A DNA stretch of 38,638 nucleotides from an uncultured Eubacteriales bacterium (GTDB taxonomy: Bacteria > Bacillota > Clostridia > Oscillospirales > CAG-272): contig CAKSSY010000008.1 in NCBI GenBank assembly GCA_934489945.1, positions 1-38,638 on the forward strand. Direction: 5' to 3'. Every line of letters begins with the position of its first letter. Position 1 is the first letter of the stretch. Below, piece by piece: positions 1 through 8,102 of the stretch. A model generated the notes under the pieces. That model was not told the DNA's origin and ran no database searches. It worked only from the letters and a program-made list of their open reading frames with translations. The position numbers and the translations under genes are program-made.

Positions 1-1644
1 GATACTGTCAGTTGCGACTTTTTGGATGTTTGGCTGGACAATCTTACCGATGTCCTCGGAGATAAACTTCCGGACTACCTTATTGTTTCTCACATGGAGC
101 CGGATCACTCGGCAAACATTGCAAATTTTCTGACACGTTATCCTCATACGGTCATTGTAGCAACAGCAGCAGCATTCAATATGATGAAAAACTTCTTCGG
201 AAACGATTATGCAAGCAATCGATTGATCGTCGGTGACGGAGACACACTTTGCCTTGGGAAGCACAAACTGACATTCTTCACAGCTCCCATGATCCACTGG
301 CCGGAAGTTATGGTGACGTACGACAGCACCGACAAAGTATTGTTTTCTGCCGACGCATTCGGAAAATTCGGTGCCTTGGATACCCACGAGGAATGGACAA
401 ATGAGGCACGACGTTACTACTTTGGCATTGTCGGCAAATACGGTGCACAAGTGCAGACATTGCTCCAAAAACTGTCCGGAATCGAAATTTCTCTGATCTG
501 TCCGTTACACGGACCGGTTCTGAAAGACAACATCGGAAACTATGTGAATTTTTACAAAACATGGGCCTCCTATACGCCTGAAAGTAATGGCACTCTGATT
601 GCCTATACTTCCGTTTACGGTCATACCAAAAAGGCGGCAGAACTTCTCGCGGAAAAACTCCGCAGAAATGGCTGTCCGGAAGTCGTAATGCACGATCTCA
701 GTCGTACCGATCTGTCACTTGCCGTTGCCGATGCATTCCGCCTCGGTAAATTGGTCCTCGCTACCACCACATACAACGCTGACATTTTTCCTTTCATGCG
801 AACCTTTCTCACATACTTGACGGAGCGGAATTTCCAAAACCGAACCGTTGCCATAATTGAAAACGGTTCATGGGCTCCCGTAGCGGCAAAAGTAATGAAA
901 ACAATTTTGGCAAACAGCAAAGACATTACGTTTGCCGAGCCGATTGTCTCTATTAAATCCGCAATGACCGATAAAAATTTTCAACAGATTGAAGAAGTTG
1001 CCGACTTTCTTTCCTCCGGATATACCGCTCCTGCGGAACCGAATGATTTTTCCGCCCTCTTTCACATCGGATACGGACTTTATGTCGTAACCTCACGCGA
1101 TGGCAAGAAAGACAATGGCTTGATTGTCAATACAGTCACTCAGGTGACAAATTCCCCGAATCGCATCGCTGTTACAATCAACAAAACCAGTTATTCTCAT
1201 CATGTTATTTTCAAAACCGGTGTGTTGAATGTTAACTGTTTGTCGGTAGATACACCATTCTCAGTATTTGAAACCTTCGGATTCCAAAGCGGACGAAACA
1301 CGGACAAATTTGCCGGAATTTCATCGGAACGTTCCGCAAACGGACTTTTCTTCCTTCCGCAAATCAGTAACGCACTTCTCTCTTTGGAAGTCGAACGATA
1401 TCTCGATCTCGGCACGCACGGAATGTTCATCTGTCGCGTCATCGAAGCCAGAAAACTTTCCGATACCGAAACCATGACCTATTCTTACTACCAAAATCAT
1501 GTCAAACCTCCCCGCAAAACCGAGGGCAAAAAAGGGTTTATCTGTAAAATCTGCGGTTATATTTACGAGGGCGACAGCCTTCCCGAAGATTTCATTTGCC
1601 CGATCTGCAAACACGGTACGGAGGATTTCGAACCGCTTTCGTAA
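1..1644 (+). CDS. Flavodiiron protein with flavin reductase and rubredoxin-like domains (5' truncated)
   Basis: The reading frame is open from base 1, so the gene begins before the window; the TTG at 22 is internal. Domains in order: metallo-beta-lactamase-like diiron domain with HMEPDH near the start, then HWPE, SADAFG and CPLHGP, supplying the usual His/Glu/Asp metal ligands; flavodoxin domain beginning TLIAYTSVYGHT (FMN loop); flavin-reductase-like domain (FHIGYGLYVVTS, SPNRIAVTINK); and a C-terminal zinc-ribbon/rubredoxin-like module with two CxxC pairs (CKIC and CPIC). The family reduces O2 to water or NO to N2O in the cytoplasm of anaerobes. The extra domains suggest that electrons from NAD(P)H reach the diiron site within one polypeptide. 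The rubredoxin module is short between its CxxC pairs, like the one at the end of rubrerythrin. The in vivo substrate cannot be decided from sequence. Confidence 0.93.
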   Translation, partial: DTVSCDFLDVWLDNLTDVLGDKLPDYLIVSHMEPDHSANIANFLTRYPHTVIVATAAAFNMMKNFFGNDYASNRLIVGDGDTLCLGKHKLTFFTAPMIHWPEVMVTYDSTDKVLFSADAFGKFGALDTHEEWTNEARRYYFGIVGKYGAQVQTLLQKLSGIEISLICPLHGPVLKDNIGNYVNFYKTWASYTPESNGTLIAYTSVYGHTKKAAELLAEKLRRNGCPEVVMHDLSRTDLSLAVADAFRLGKLVLATTTYNADIFPFMRTFLTYLTERNFQNRTVAIIENGSWAPVAAKVMKTILANSKDITFAEPIVSIKSAMTDKNFQQIEEVADFLSSGYTAPAEPNDFSALFHIGYGLYVVTSRDGKKDNGLIVNTVTQVTNSPNRIAVTINKTSYSHHVIFKTGVLNVNCLSVDTPFSVFETFGFQSGRNTDKFAGISSERSANGLFFLPQISNALLSLEVERYLDLGTHGMFICRVIEARKLSDTETMTYSYYQNHVKPPRKTEGKKGFICKICGYIYEGDSLPEDFICPICKHGTEDFEPLS

Positions 1645-1666
1645 CCTCGACATTGCCCAAAGATGA

Positions 1667-1704
1667 GGCTGCCCGAAATGCCAAAATAGACATTTCGGGC
1701 AGCC
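1667..1704. terminator. Perfect 14-bp hairpin between convergent genes
   Basis: Bases 1667-1680 and 1691-1704 are exact inverted repeats around a 10-base loop. It sits between the flavodiiron stop (1644) and the thioesterase stop (1733), which converge. Neither side has a clean T tract, so it may be a weak bidirectional terminator or a 3'-end stabilising structure. Confidence 0.6.
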
Positions 1705-1732
1705 ACGTTCGTAGATATTATAATGTCAAATG

Positions 1733-2464
1733 TCAACTGTTTCCGAGAGGCACTAACTTTACTCCTGCCTCCAGACAGGTCTCTCCGGCTTCGTTTTTCG
1801 TACGGAACAAATATCCGTTCTCATTTTCTCCGCGATAAATCCCCAAGGTATGTCCGTACCCTGCTTCACGCAGGAAGGACAGCATCATACTGCTTACACG
1901 CATTCCTTTCATATCGGGCAAAAAATCACAAAGCATGTCCGGATAGCGGGTATTGTTCATATGATAATTATAATCAATATCGCTGTAGCCAATTTTCCGT
2001 TCGCCAACCAAAGCCAGTTCCGTCTCCTTTGAAATATGAATTCTCGTCGGAACCGATGATAAAACCTCTGTCTCATAAGAAAAGCCAAAATCAAATTGAT
2101 CCGTTTTCACGGGAAACTTACGGGAAAGATCGATCAATGCCCATGTTGTTGATGCTTCCACCGCAAGCCTTTCACCGTCAAAAAGTCGAAATTGACGGAC
2201 AGAGGAATATCCATGGCTCTCATTAACCCACGTTTCCACGCGAATTTCACGAAAAGGAGAAATTGGCTCATAAAAGTTCATTCCCAAACGGGACAAAATA
2301 AAGGCAAGACCTTCCCGGTCGCGCACATCGTCCAGCGACCGTCCCACACTGCACATATGCAATCCCGATGTTTCCTCAAGATAAGTAAGAAGTGCACTCG
2401 GACGCAAAAAACGATTCGCGTCGGTATCGTGCCATTTTGTCTCATAAGTTTTTGAAAAAACCAT
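1733..2464 (-). CDS. Acyl-ACP thioesterase
   Basis: Family: acyl-ACP thioesterase (double hot-dog fold), which releases free fatty acids from acyl carrier protein in the cytoplasm. The N-terminal hot-dog contains KWHDTDANRFLRPSALLTYLEE, the usual opening of bacterial members; the second hot-dog opens with ERKIGYSDIDYNYHMNNTRYPD, which carries the conserved Asn/His-containing active-site segment. Length of about 243-247 residues is normal. Two starts are possible: ATG at 2476 has almost no ribosome binding site, whereas ATG at 2464 has GGAG six bases upstream, so 2464 is preferred. The leader holds a hairpin with a GAAA tetraloop (2495-2534), which could affect expression. The gene stands alone after the mazF terminator. 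Substrate chain length cannot be read from sequence. Confidence 0.9.
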   Translation of the reverse strand: MVFSKTYETKWHDTDANRFLRPSALLTYLEETSGLHMCSVGRSLDDVRDREGLAFILSRLGMNFYEPISPFREIRVETWVNESHGYSSVRQFRLFDGERLAVEASTTWALIDLSRKFPVKTDQFDFGFSYETEVLSSVPTRIHISKETELALVGERKIGYSDIDYNYHMNNTRYPDMLCDFLPDMKGMRVSSMMLSFLREAGYGHTLGIYRGENENGYLFRTKNEAGETCLEAGVKLVPLGNS

Positions 2465-2494
2465 CCTGATCTCCATCCTGTAAATGATTCAAAA

Positions 2495-2534
2495 CTTCAA
2501 GCAAAATGTCTCTTTCGAGACATTTTATTTGAAG
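2495..2534 (-). promoter_or_regulatory. Hairpin with GAAA tetraloop in thioesterase leader
   Basis: Bases 2503-2512 and 2517-2526 form a perfect 10-bp stem; the minus-strand loop is GAAA, a GNRA tetraloop. An outer stem (2495-2500 with 2529-2534) extends it. It ends about 30 bases before the thioesterase start and directly follows the mazF terminator. It could be a second terminator, an mRNA stabiliser or a binding site. Confidence 0.5.
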
Positions 2535-2602
2535 CCTTGTAAAAAATCTCCGAATTATATTACATTTTTATTGTAATATATTCGGAGAAAAAAATCAAGG
2601 CT
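2533..2602 (-). terminator. Rho-independent terminator of the mazF gene
   Basis: On the minus strand a long stem (2580-2588 with 2547-2555, continuing inward through AT-rich pairs around the loop) is followed by six T residues (2541-2546). An outer 7-bp stem (2533-2539 with 2596-2602) brackets both stem and T tract. It lies about 45 bases after the mazF stop. Confidence 0.8.
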
Positions 2603-2646
2603 CTTTTCAGAATTTTATTTTTTTGTTTTTCATCGCAAGTCAAACA

Positions 2647-3042
2647 TTATCCAAAACTGACATTCTGATTCGTTTTTCCCTGTGCATCATGCGTTCCGGA
2701 GTCCAATCCAAAACTGACCGCAATCGCAGAATTTACTACACTCATAACCTCATCGTCCAAATGTCCCATTTTTTCTCTCAAACGTCGTTTATCCAATGTT
2801 CTGACCTGCTCCAGCAAAATCACCGAATCCTTGGCAAGACCCGCCCGTTCGGCGTAAATGTCAATATGCGTCGGCAGATGCGTCTTGCTCATTCGGGATG
2901 TAATTGCCGCCGCTATCACCGTCGGACTGTATCGATTTCCTATGTCGTTCTGAATAATCAAAACCGGTCTGAGACCTCCCTGTTCCGAGCCGATTACTGG
3001 ACTGAGATCGGCATAATAAATATCGCCGCGCTTTACACTCAT
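2647..3042 (-). CDS. mazF: MazF/PemK-family endoribonuclease toxin
   Basis: MazF/EndoA-type toxins cut mRNA at short sequences in single-stranded regions. The protein starts KRGDIYYADLSPVIGSEQGG, followed by RPVLIIQND and SPTVIAAAITS, the signature strands of the PemK/MazF barrel; the Arg and Thr/Ser used for catalysis lie in these blocks. The 131-residue length is slightly longer than typical (about 116) because of a polar tail after residue 115. The start ATG at 3042 has AAGGAGG nine bases upstream. An antitoxin gene normally sits directly upstream in Firmicutes, but 3043-3229 holds no plausible small ORF with a ribosome binding site, so the gene looks solitary. It is flanked by terminators and is probably its own transcription unit. 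Confidence 0.92.
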   Translation of the reverse strand: MSVKRGDIYYADLSPVIGSEQGGLRPVLIIQNDIGNRYSPTVIAAAITSRMSKTHLPTHIDIYAERAGLAKDSVILLEQVRTLDKRRLREKMGHLDDEVMSVVNSAIAVSFGLDSGTHDAQGKTNQNVSFG

Positions 3043-3107
3043 TTTTCTAAACCTCCTTGAATAACCGTCAATTCTATTTTACCCGTTTTTCTCCTTGTTT
3101 TAATCAC

Positions 3108-3128
3108 AAAAAGGAAAATTTCCTTTTT
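3108..3128. repeat. AT-rich near-palindrome upstream of mazF
   Basis: Seven A/G-rich bases (3108-3114) are mirrored by 3122-3128 around an AAAATTT centre. It lies about 65 bases upstream of the mazF start and could be an operator or a weak hairpin. No known regulator motif was recognised. Confidence 0.35.
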
Positions 3129-3169
3129 TCCTTAACAGCATATTTCCCCTGTGGTTATTTTGTGAGGAA

Positions 3170-3217
3170 TCGGAAAAAATATGCGGAGAAAGGAATGATT
3201 TTATTCCCTTCTCCGCA
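3170..3217 (-). terminator. Rho-independent terminator of the ABC transporter gene
   Basis: On the minus strand, 3217-3203 pairs with 3196-3182 (15 bp with one wobble or mismatch, six-base loop), followed by T6 within 3175-3181. It begins 13 bases after the transporter stop. Confidence 0.88.
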
Positions 3218-3229
3218 CGAGGTGTTTCC

Positions 3230-5191
3230 TTAATCCATCTTGTTTTCCATTGACTCGACATAGTGTTTTGCCTGCGTAGTGAACAATTCGTAATAACGTC
3301 CGCGCTTCTCCATCAATTGGCGATGATTTCCTTCCTCAATGATTTCTCCGTACTCCAACACGATGATTTTATCGGCAACCGTCGCACTGGAGAGGCGATG
3401 TGAGACAAAAATCGTAATTTTGTCCCGCCTGAGAACATCAAACTGATGATAAATCTCCTGTTCTGCAATTGCATCAAGTGCCGCTGTCGGCTCATCAAGA
3501 ATCAAAATATCTGAAGTGCTGTAAAACGCTCTTGCAATTGACAATTTCTGCCACTGCCCACCGGAAAGTTCCGTTCCGTTGCGTTCAAAATACCGCATCA
3601 ATGCCGTTTCATAACCATTCGGTAATTTACCGATAAAATCGTCTGCGTCGGAAGCAACAGCCGCCTCGCGGATTTTTTCATCGTCACGCGGCTCTCCGAC
3701 ATCCCCGAACATGATGTTTTCGGAAACCGTACAGGCATATTTCCCGAAATCCTGAAAGATGATTCCGAAAATTTCATAGAGCTTCTTCGGCTCATATGCC
3801 TTCAAGTCTACACCGTCAATCAGAATACTTCCTTCGGTCGGGTCATAAAGTCGCATCAGCAATTTAATCAATGTTGTTTTCCCTGCACCGTTAAGACCAA
3901 CCAAAACCACAGTTTCTCCCTTATCGATCCGGAAACTCACGTTTCTGAGAACTTTGCGTTCGGATCCCGGATACGAAAAACTGACATTCCGAAATTCGAT
4001 GGTATGCTGACCACGCTTTACTTCTTTCGGGTTCAAAAGCACGGGTGCAATACGCGGCTTTACCTTCATAAAGGAAATCAGATTATCAATGAACAGCGTT
4101 CCCTCGTAAATACTTGCCGATGTGGAAATCAACGACGAAACGCAGTTGGCAATTGAAACAAGAGCCCCGGTATAAAGTGTATAATCACCGATTCTGTATT
4201 CTCCGGTGTATACACAATAGGCAATCAAAAGATAGAAAACACAATTGATAATCGAAGAAATTACGGCAATTGAAACTGCCCAAACGCTCTCGTGTACAAT
4301 CAATTTACAAAGTCCGCGATAGTATGTATCGAAAACCGTTTTGTATTTGCCGACAAAGGTGCTCCCGAGATCAAACACCCGGATTTCCTTGGCAATATCT
4401 TTATTGACCAACACATCGGAATAGTAATTCATCTGGCGTCTTTCCTTGGATCGATAACGCATATAACTGAAATGTTTACGCCGATAGATAAAATTGACCA
4501 CTGCCGACGGAATTGAAACCGCTACAATGCAAAGCGTTGCCAAAGGCAATTCCGACGAAAGAATCACAACATAACTGACAAGACTGATTACCGTACTCAC
4601 AACCGAAAAGGTAGAGGAAAGAATCGAAATCGGTCGATTTCCCGCCTCGCGGTTGGCATTCTCCAGTTTCTCATAAAACTCCGGCATATCAAAGGAAGCA
4701 AGATCAATCTCGCACGCCTTTTCCATGATCTGAATTTTAACATGGCGTACAACCAATTCTCCCGAAATTCTCGTTACTGAATTTTCCACTCTGACAACAA
4801 CCCGATTCAGAATCCGATAGACAAAAAAGAAAATCAGGAGAAAAACAACCTGTGAACCATAAAAATCCTCAAGAATGTTTCCTGCCGCCTTTCCGGTCAC
4901 CATCTCCTGCAACTCATTCAAAATATCTTTGGAGAGAATCGATCCGACAACCGGCATAATCCCACTGAAAAGAGCAGTAAAAACCATGACAAACAAAATC
5001 CACGGTCCGGTTTGCCAGACAAGTCCGAATATATAGAAAAGCCGATAAAAAAAACCGCCCAACAATTCAAAAAAATATCTCGATATATCCGTAATATTTT
5101 TCGGGGGGGCTACCGTTTCATATTGAAACCCGCCCGGTCCGATAGCACGATTTATCTTGTCACTCCCGTGTGGCATTTCATTTTTCCCCAT
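3230..5191 (-). CDS. ABC exporter, fused permease and ATPase
   Basis: A 653-residue half-transporter in the usual exporter layout. Membrane part covers roughly residues 60-370, with hydrophobic spans near 63-85, 114-131, 195-212, 217-236, 303-327 and 342-358. The nucleotide-binding domain covers 397-640: Walker A GLNGAGKTT (432-440), Q-loop Gln 480, signature LSGGQ (542-546), Walker B ILILDE (562-567), switch His 598. It probably works as a homodimer, since no partner gene is adjacent, and exports an unknown substrate (lipid, peptide or drug). A good promoter lies at 5223-5251 and a terminator directly follows, so it is monocistronic. The N-terminal 30 residues are polar. Family is certain; the substrate cannot be named. 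Confidence 0.92.
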   Translation of the reverse strand: MGKNEMPHGSDKINRAIGPGGFQYETVAPPKNITDISRYFFELLGGFFYRLFYIFGLVWQTGPWILFVMVFTALFSGIMPVVGSILSKDILNELQEMVTGKAAGNILEDFYGSQVVFLLIFFFVYRILNRVVVRVENSVTRISGELVVRHVKIQIMEKACEIDLASFDMPEFYEKLENANREAGNRPISILSSTFSVVSTVISLVSYVVILSSELPLATLCIVAVSIPSAVVNFIYRRKHFSYMRYRSKERRQMNYYSDVLVNKDIAKEIRVFDLGSTFVGKYKTVFDTYYRGLCKLIVHESVWAVSIAVISSIINCVFYLLIAYCVYTGEYRIGDYTLYTGALVSIANCVSSLISTSASIYEGTLFIDNLISFMKVKPRIAPVLLNPKEVKRGQHTIEFRNVSFSYPGSERKVLRNVSFRIDKGETVVLVGLNGAGKTTLIKLLMRLYDPTEGSILIDGVDLKAYEPKKLYEIFGIIFQDFGKYACTVSENIMFGDVGEPRDDEKIREAAVASDADDFIGKLPNGYETALMRYFERNGTELSGGQWQKLSIARAFYSTSDILILDEPTAALDAIAEQEIYHQFDVLRRDKITIFVSHRLSSATVADKIIVLEYGEIIEEGNHRQLMEKRGRYYELFTTQAKHYVESMENKMD

Positions 5192-5222
5192 ATTCCTGCC
5201 ATCCTCTCTGTTTTATTACTTT

Positions 5223-5251
5223 ATTATAACACAATAAAAACATCTTTGCAA
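5223..5251 (-). promoter_or_regulatory. Sigma-A promoter of the ABC transporter gene
   Basis: Minus-strand TTGCAA (5246-5251), 17-base spacer, TATAAT (5223-5228), with TG one base before the -10 (extended -10). It lies about 30 bases upstream of the ATG at 5191. Confidence 0.8.
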
Positions 5252-5401
5252 ACAATTTTCAAGGATTTTCTCTTTTCTTCCGTTTCCGCATTCACGCTCT
5301 CTTTGCAGAAACCGATAAAATTCCGTATATTGTCCGAAAAGAATTATATTTTCTTGTTATTTTATACGAAAATTCCCATGGAAAAATGTCAATTTTATGC
5401 C
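5252..5401. other. Intergenic spacer between divergent promoters
   Basis: Part of the 466-base gap between the ABC transporter and lon. It is AT-rich, and I see no gene, strong hairpin or known operator (no CtsR or CIRCE box). Confidence 0.5.
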
Positions 5402-5430
5402 TTTACAAAAGATTGGTTTTGTGTTATAAT
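5402..5430 (+). promoter_or_regulatory. Strong sigma-A promoter driving the candidate RNA
   Basis: TTTACA (5402-5407), 17-base spacer, TATAAT (5425-5430), with TG at 5422-5423 giving an extended -10. Predicted transcription start is about 5437. It is more than 200 bases from lon and is separate from the lon-proximal -10 at 5609, suggesting a distinct transcript or a long leader. Confidence 0.75.
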
Positions 5431-5436
5431 ACTCGT

Positions 5437-5565
5437 CGATGAGATTTGTGGATGGGCCAATACATAAATCTCTCTTATTGGCACAACAGTACATCGTTTC
5501 AAGCGAAATATCAATCTTATGATATACGAACGCTAAAATGATTCTGATTGTGCCCTTTTATTTTG
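5437..5565 (+). ncRNA. Candidate structured RNA or long leader upstream of lon
   Basis: No ORF fits here, but the stretch between the strong promoter and a U-rich run is full of pairings. Stem A: 5441-5450 with 5463-5472 (10 bp, one G-U). Stem B: 5456-5462 (in the loop of A) with 5476-5482 (7 bp). Stem C: 5480-5489 with 5544-5554 (10 bp, one bulged base), followed by CTTTTATTTT. 5454-5461 can also pair with 5547-5555. A smaller hairpin (5508-5513 with 5520-5525) lies inside C. A and B overlap in topology, and B and C share bases 5480-5482, so they are either a pseudoknot or alternatives, as in a switch with a weak terminator. It could be a small RNA of about 130 bases, a 6S-like RNA or a lon leader. 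It matches no riboswitch class I know. Confidence 0.45.
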
Positions 5566-5605
5566 TAAAATTTCTTCAAAACATATAGAAATCCGATGCG
5601 GTTTA

Positions 5606-5614
5606 TGATATAAT
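5606..5614 (+). promoter_or_regulatory. Extended -10 promoter proximal to lon
   Basis: TG-A-TATAAT at 5606-5614 with no good -35. It would give a leader of about 36 bases before the lon ATG at 5658, with GAAAGGA at 5643-5649 as ribosome binding site. No heat-shock operator was seen. Confidence 0.55.
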
Positions 5615-5657
5615 AAGAAGAATAAGTCATTCCATATTATTGTGAAAGGAAAAAAAG

Positions 5658-8081
5658 ATGCCTGAATATATAGAAAAAGCCGAAAATCTGACGCTTCCCG
5701 TAATCGCCCTTGGCGGTACGGTCGCGTTTCCTTCAGTTAAAATCAGTTTTGAAATAACCGATCCCGCCTGTATTGCCGCCGCCTGTGCTGCCTGCGATAC
5801 AAATTCTTTTGTTCTTTTGGTTTCCACTAAAGATTTGGACACCGCAGAAATTACATCGAAAAGTCTTTTTACCGTCGGCACGGTCGCTAAAATCAAGCAA
5901 TCTCTTAAAACACCGGATAACACACTTCGCTTAATTGTAGAAGGATACTCGCGCGCCTGCATCCGTCAGATCTCCCAAAACCGCGATTTCTTTGTTGCAG
6001 ATGTCATCTGCAAAACCATCATGTTGCGAGACAACGGCGGTGTCAAGGGAGAAGCCCTGATGCGAGAAGCCATTACAGTTTTGGAAAACATGGTCCGGCT
6101 TCTTCCGGGCGTTTCAAACGACATCATCCTTGCGGCAAAAGGAATTCACAACCCGGGATTGCTTGCCGATTTTATCGCTTCCAATATCCTGGTCAAATAT
6201 ACCGACAAACAAACAGTACTGGAATGTTTTGAACCCCTTGCACGCTTGGAAACATTGACTCTTCTTTTGGAAGGCGAATCGGACATTCTCGGTTACGAAG
6301 CGGAAATCCACAAACAGGTTCGGGAACGTCTCAATAAGAATCAAAGGGACTATTATCTGCGCGAGCAACTAAAGGTCATTCAGGAAGAATTGGGAGATGA
6401 CTCAGAATCCGAGGAGGCAGAGTACGAAGCGGCAATCCGCAAGTCCAAAATGCCGGACGAAGTCAAAGAAAAACTCCTTAAAGAAAATGCCAAGGCTGCA
6501 AAAATGCCATTTGGGTCCGCAGAAGTCGGCGTTATCCGTAACCATATCGACATTTGTCTTGAACTTCCGTGGAACAAGAAAACGCATGATCGCCTTGATC
6601 TTGCCCGTGCCAAAAAAATCCTGAATAAGGATCACGACGGACTTGATAAGGTCAAGGAAAGAATTCTCGAATTTCTCGCGGTAAAACAATTGGCTCCCGA
6701 GTTGAAAAATCAGATTCTTTGTCTGATAGGTCCCCCCGGTGTCGGAAAAACCTCCATTGCTGCTTCTATCGCCCATGCGATGAACCGAAAATATGTACGG
6801 GTGTCCCTTGGTGGTGTACGAGACGAAGCGGACATTCGCGGTCACAGAAAAACCTATATTGCCTCCATGCCGGGACGAATCATGACAGCAATCGCCAATG
6901 CCGGCGTCAGCAACCCTTTGATTCTGCTGGACGAAATCGACAAATTGACACGTGATGCCCACGGCGACCCTTCATCGGCACTTCTGGAAGTTTTGGATTC
7001 CGAACAAAACAAACATTTCCGCGACCATTTCATCGAATTTCCCTTCGATCTGTCGGACTGTTTATTTATCGCTACGGCAAACTCCTACGAAGGAATCCCC
7101 CGTCCCTTGCTTGACCGCATGGAAGTGATTGAATTGAAGATTTACACCAAGCGGGAAAAATTGGAAATTGCCAAAAATCACTTGATTCCCAAGCAAATGG
7201 CGCGTCACGGTCTTAATAAAAAAATGTTCCGCATTGAAGACGATGCCATTATTGAAATCGTGGACTTTTACACCCGTGAAGCAGGAGTGCGTAATCTTGA
7301 ACGTGAAATTGCGGCACTTTGCCGTAAAGCCGCCATGAAGATTATAGAAAACGAAACCGGACGCATCACCGTTACCGCAAATGACATCCGAAACTATCTC
7401 GGCGTTCGTAAACTTCTGCCCGAAACCATTTCCGCCGAAAATGAAGTGGGAGTAGTCAACGGTCTTGCCTACACAGAACTTGGCGGGGACCTTCTCAAAA
7501 TTGAAGTTGCCGTTTTGGAAGGAACCGGAAAAATCGAAATCACCGGATCGCTTGGAGATGTTATGCAGGAATCTGCTAAAATTGCGGTCAGCCTTGTTCG
7601 TTCTTTGGCGTCTACATACGGAATCCCCACCGATTTTTATAAAACAAAGGATATTCATATTCACGCTCCGGAGGGGGCTGTTCCCAAAGACGGACCGTCT
7701 GCGGGTGTTACCATCACCACGGCACTTGTAAGTGCTCTTTCACGCATACCGGTTCGTCACGACATTGCCATGACGGGGGAAATCTCTCTTCTCGGCAATG
7801 TTCTCCCCATCGGCGGACTGAAAGAAAAAACTATGGCGGCATACAGTGCCGGTGTCAAAAAGGTTCTGATTCCCGTCGACAATTTGAGAGACCTTGAGGA
7901 AATCGACCCACTTGCCCGCGAAAATCTGATCTTTGTTCCCTGCCGTAAAATTTCCGATGTTCTCTCAGAAGCTCTTGTTTCGGTTTCCGAAGAAAAAGAA
8001 GTCAATTGCCTTCTTGCCGAAAAACTTCCGGATCTTTCTGCCGATTTCGGCAGAAAAGATATTCCGACTGCCAATCTGTAA
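5658..8081 (+). CDS. lon: ATP-dependent Lon protease
   Basis: Lon degrades misfolded and regulatory proteins in the cytoplasm as a hexameric ring. All parts are present in 807 residues: N-terminal LON substrate domain (about 10-205), helical region, AAA+ module with Walker A GPPGVGKT at 358-365 and Walker B LILLDEID, and a C-terminal protease domain. Catalytic Ser is 681 in PKDGPSAG and the partner Lys is 724 in GGLKEK, 43 residues apart as in E. coli Lon. There is a ribosome binding site GAAAGGA before the ATG. The lon-ysxC order is also found in Bacillus. It heads a plus-strand run of about 9 kb. Confidence 0.97.
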   Translation: MPEYIEKAENLTLPVIALGGTVAFPSVKISFEITDPACIAAACAACDTNSFVLLVSTKDLDTAEITSKSLFTVGTVAKIKQSLKTPDNTLRLIVEGYSRACIRQISQNRDFFVADVICKTIMLRDNGGVKGEALMREAITVLENMVRLLPGVSNDIILAAKGIHNPGLLADFIASNILVKYTDKQTVLECFEPLARLETLTLLLEGESDILGYEAEIHKQVRERLNKNQRDYYLREQLKVIQEELGDDSESEEAEYEAAIRKSKMPDEVKEKLLKENAKAAKMPFGSAEVGVIRNHIDICLELPWNKKTHDRLDLARAKKILNKDHDGLDKVKERILEFLAVKQLAPELKNQILCLIGPPGVGKTSIAASIAHAMNRKYVRVSLGGVRDEADIRGHRKTYIASMPGRIMTAIANAGVSNPLILLDEIDKLTRDAHGDPSSALLEVLDSEQNKHFRDHFIEFPFDLSDCLFIATANSYEGIPRPLLDRMEVIELKIYTKREKLEIAKNHLIPKQMARHGLNKKMFRIEDDAIIEIVDFYTREAGVRNLEREIAALCRKAAMKIIENETGRITVTANDIRNYLGVRKLLPETISAENEVGVVNGLAYTELGGDLLKIEVAVLEGTGKIEITGSLGDVMQESAKIAVSLVRSLASTYGIPTDFYKTKDIHIHAPEGAVPKDGPSAGVTITTALVSALSRIPVRHDIAMTGEISLLGNVLPIGGLKEKTMAAYSAGVKKVLIPVDNLRDLEEIDPLARENLIFVPCRKISDVLSEALVSVSEEKEVNCLLAEKLPDLSADFGRKDIPTANL

Positions 8082-8102
8082 TTGCCCGAAAGGACTATTA
8101 TT

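Noticed and set aside
5012..5467. Plus-strand ORF of 151 codons across the ABC transporter start and intergenic region
   Set aside because: It overlaps the transporter's coding strand and both promoters, has no ribosome binding site, and has no recognisable protein features.
5431..5657. CtsR or CIRCE heat-shock operator upstream of lon
   Set aside because: Neither the AGGTCAAA-type direct repeat nor the TTAGCACTC inverted repeat is present.
7062..7664. 200-codon ORF antisense to lon, and similar long antisense ORFs throughout
   Set aside because: Shadows of well-supported genes; composition follows the complementary codons, with no motif or ribosome binding site.
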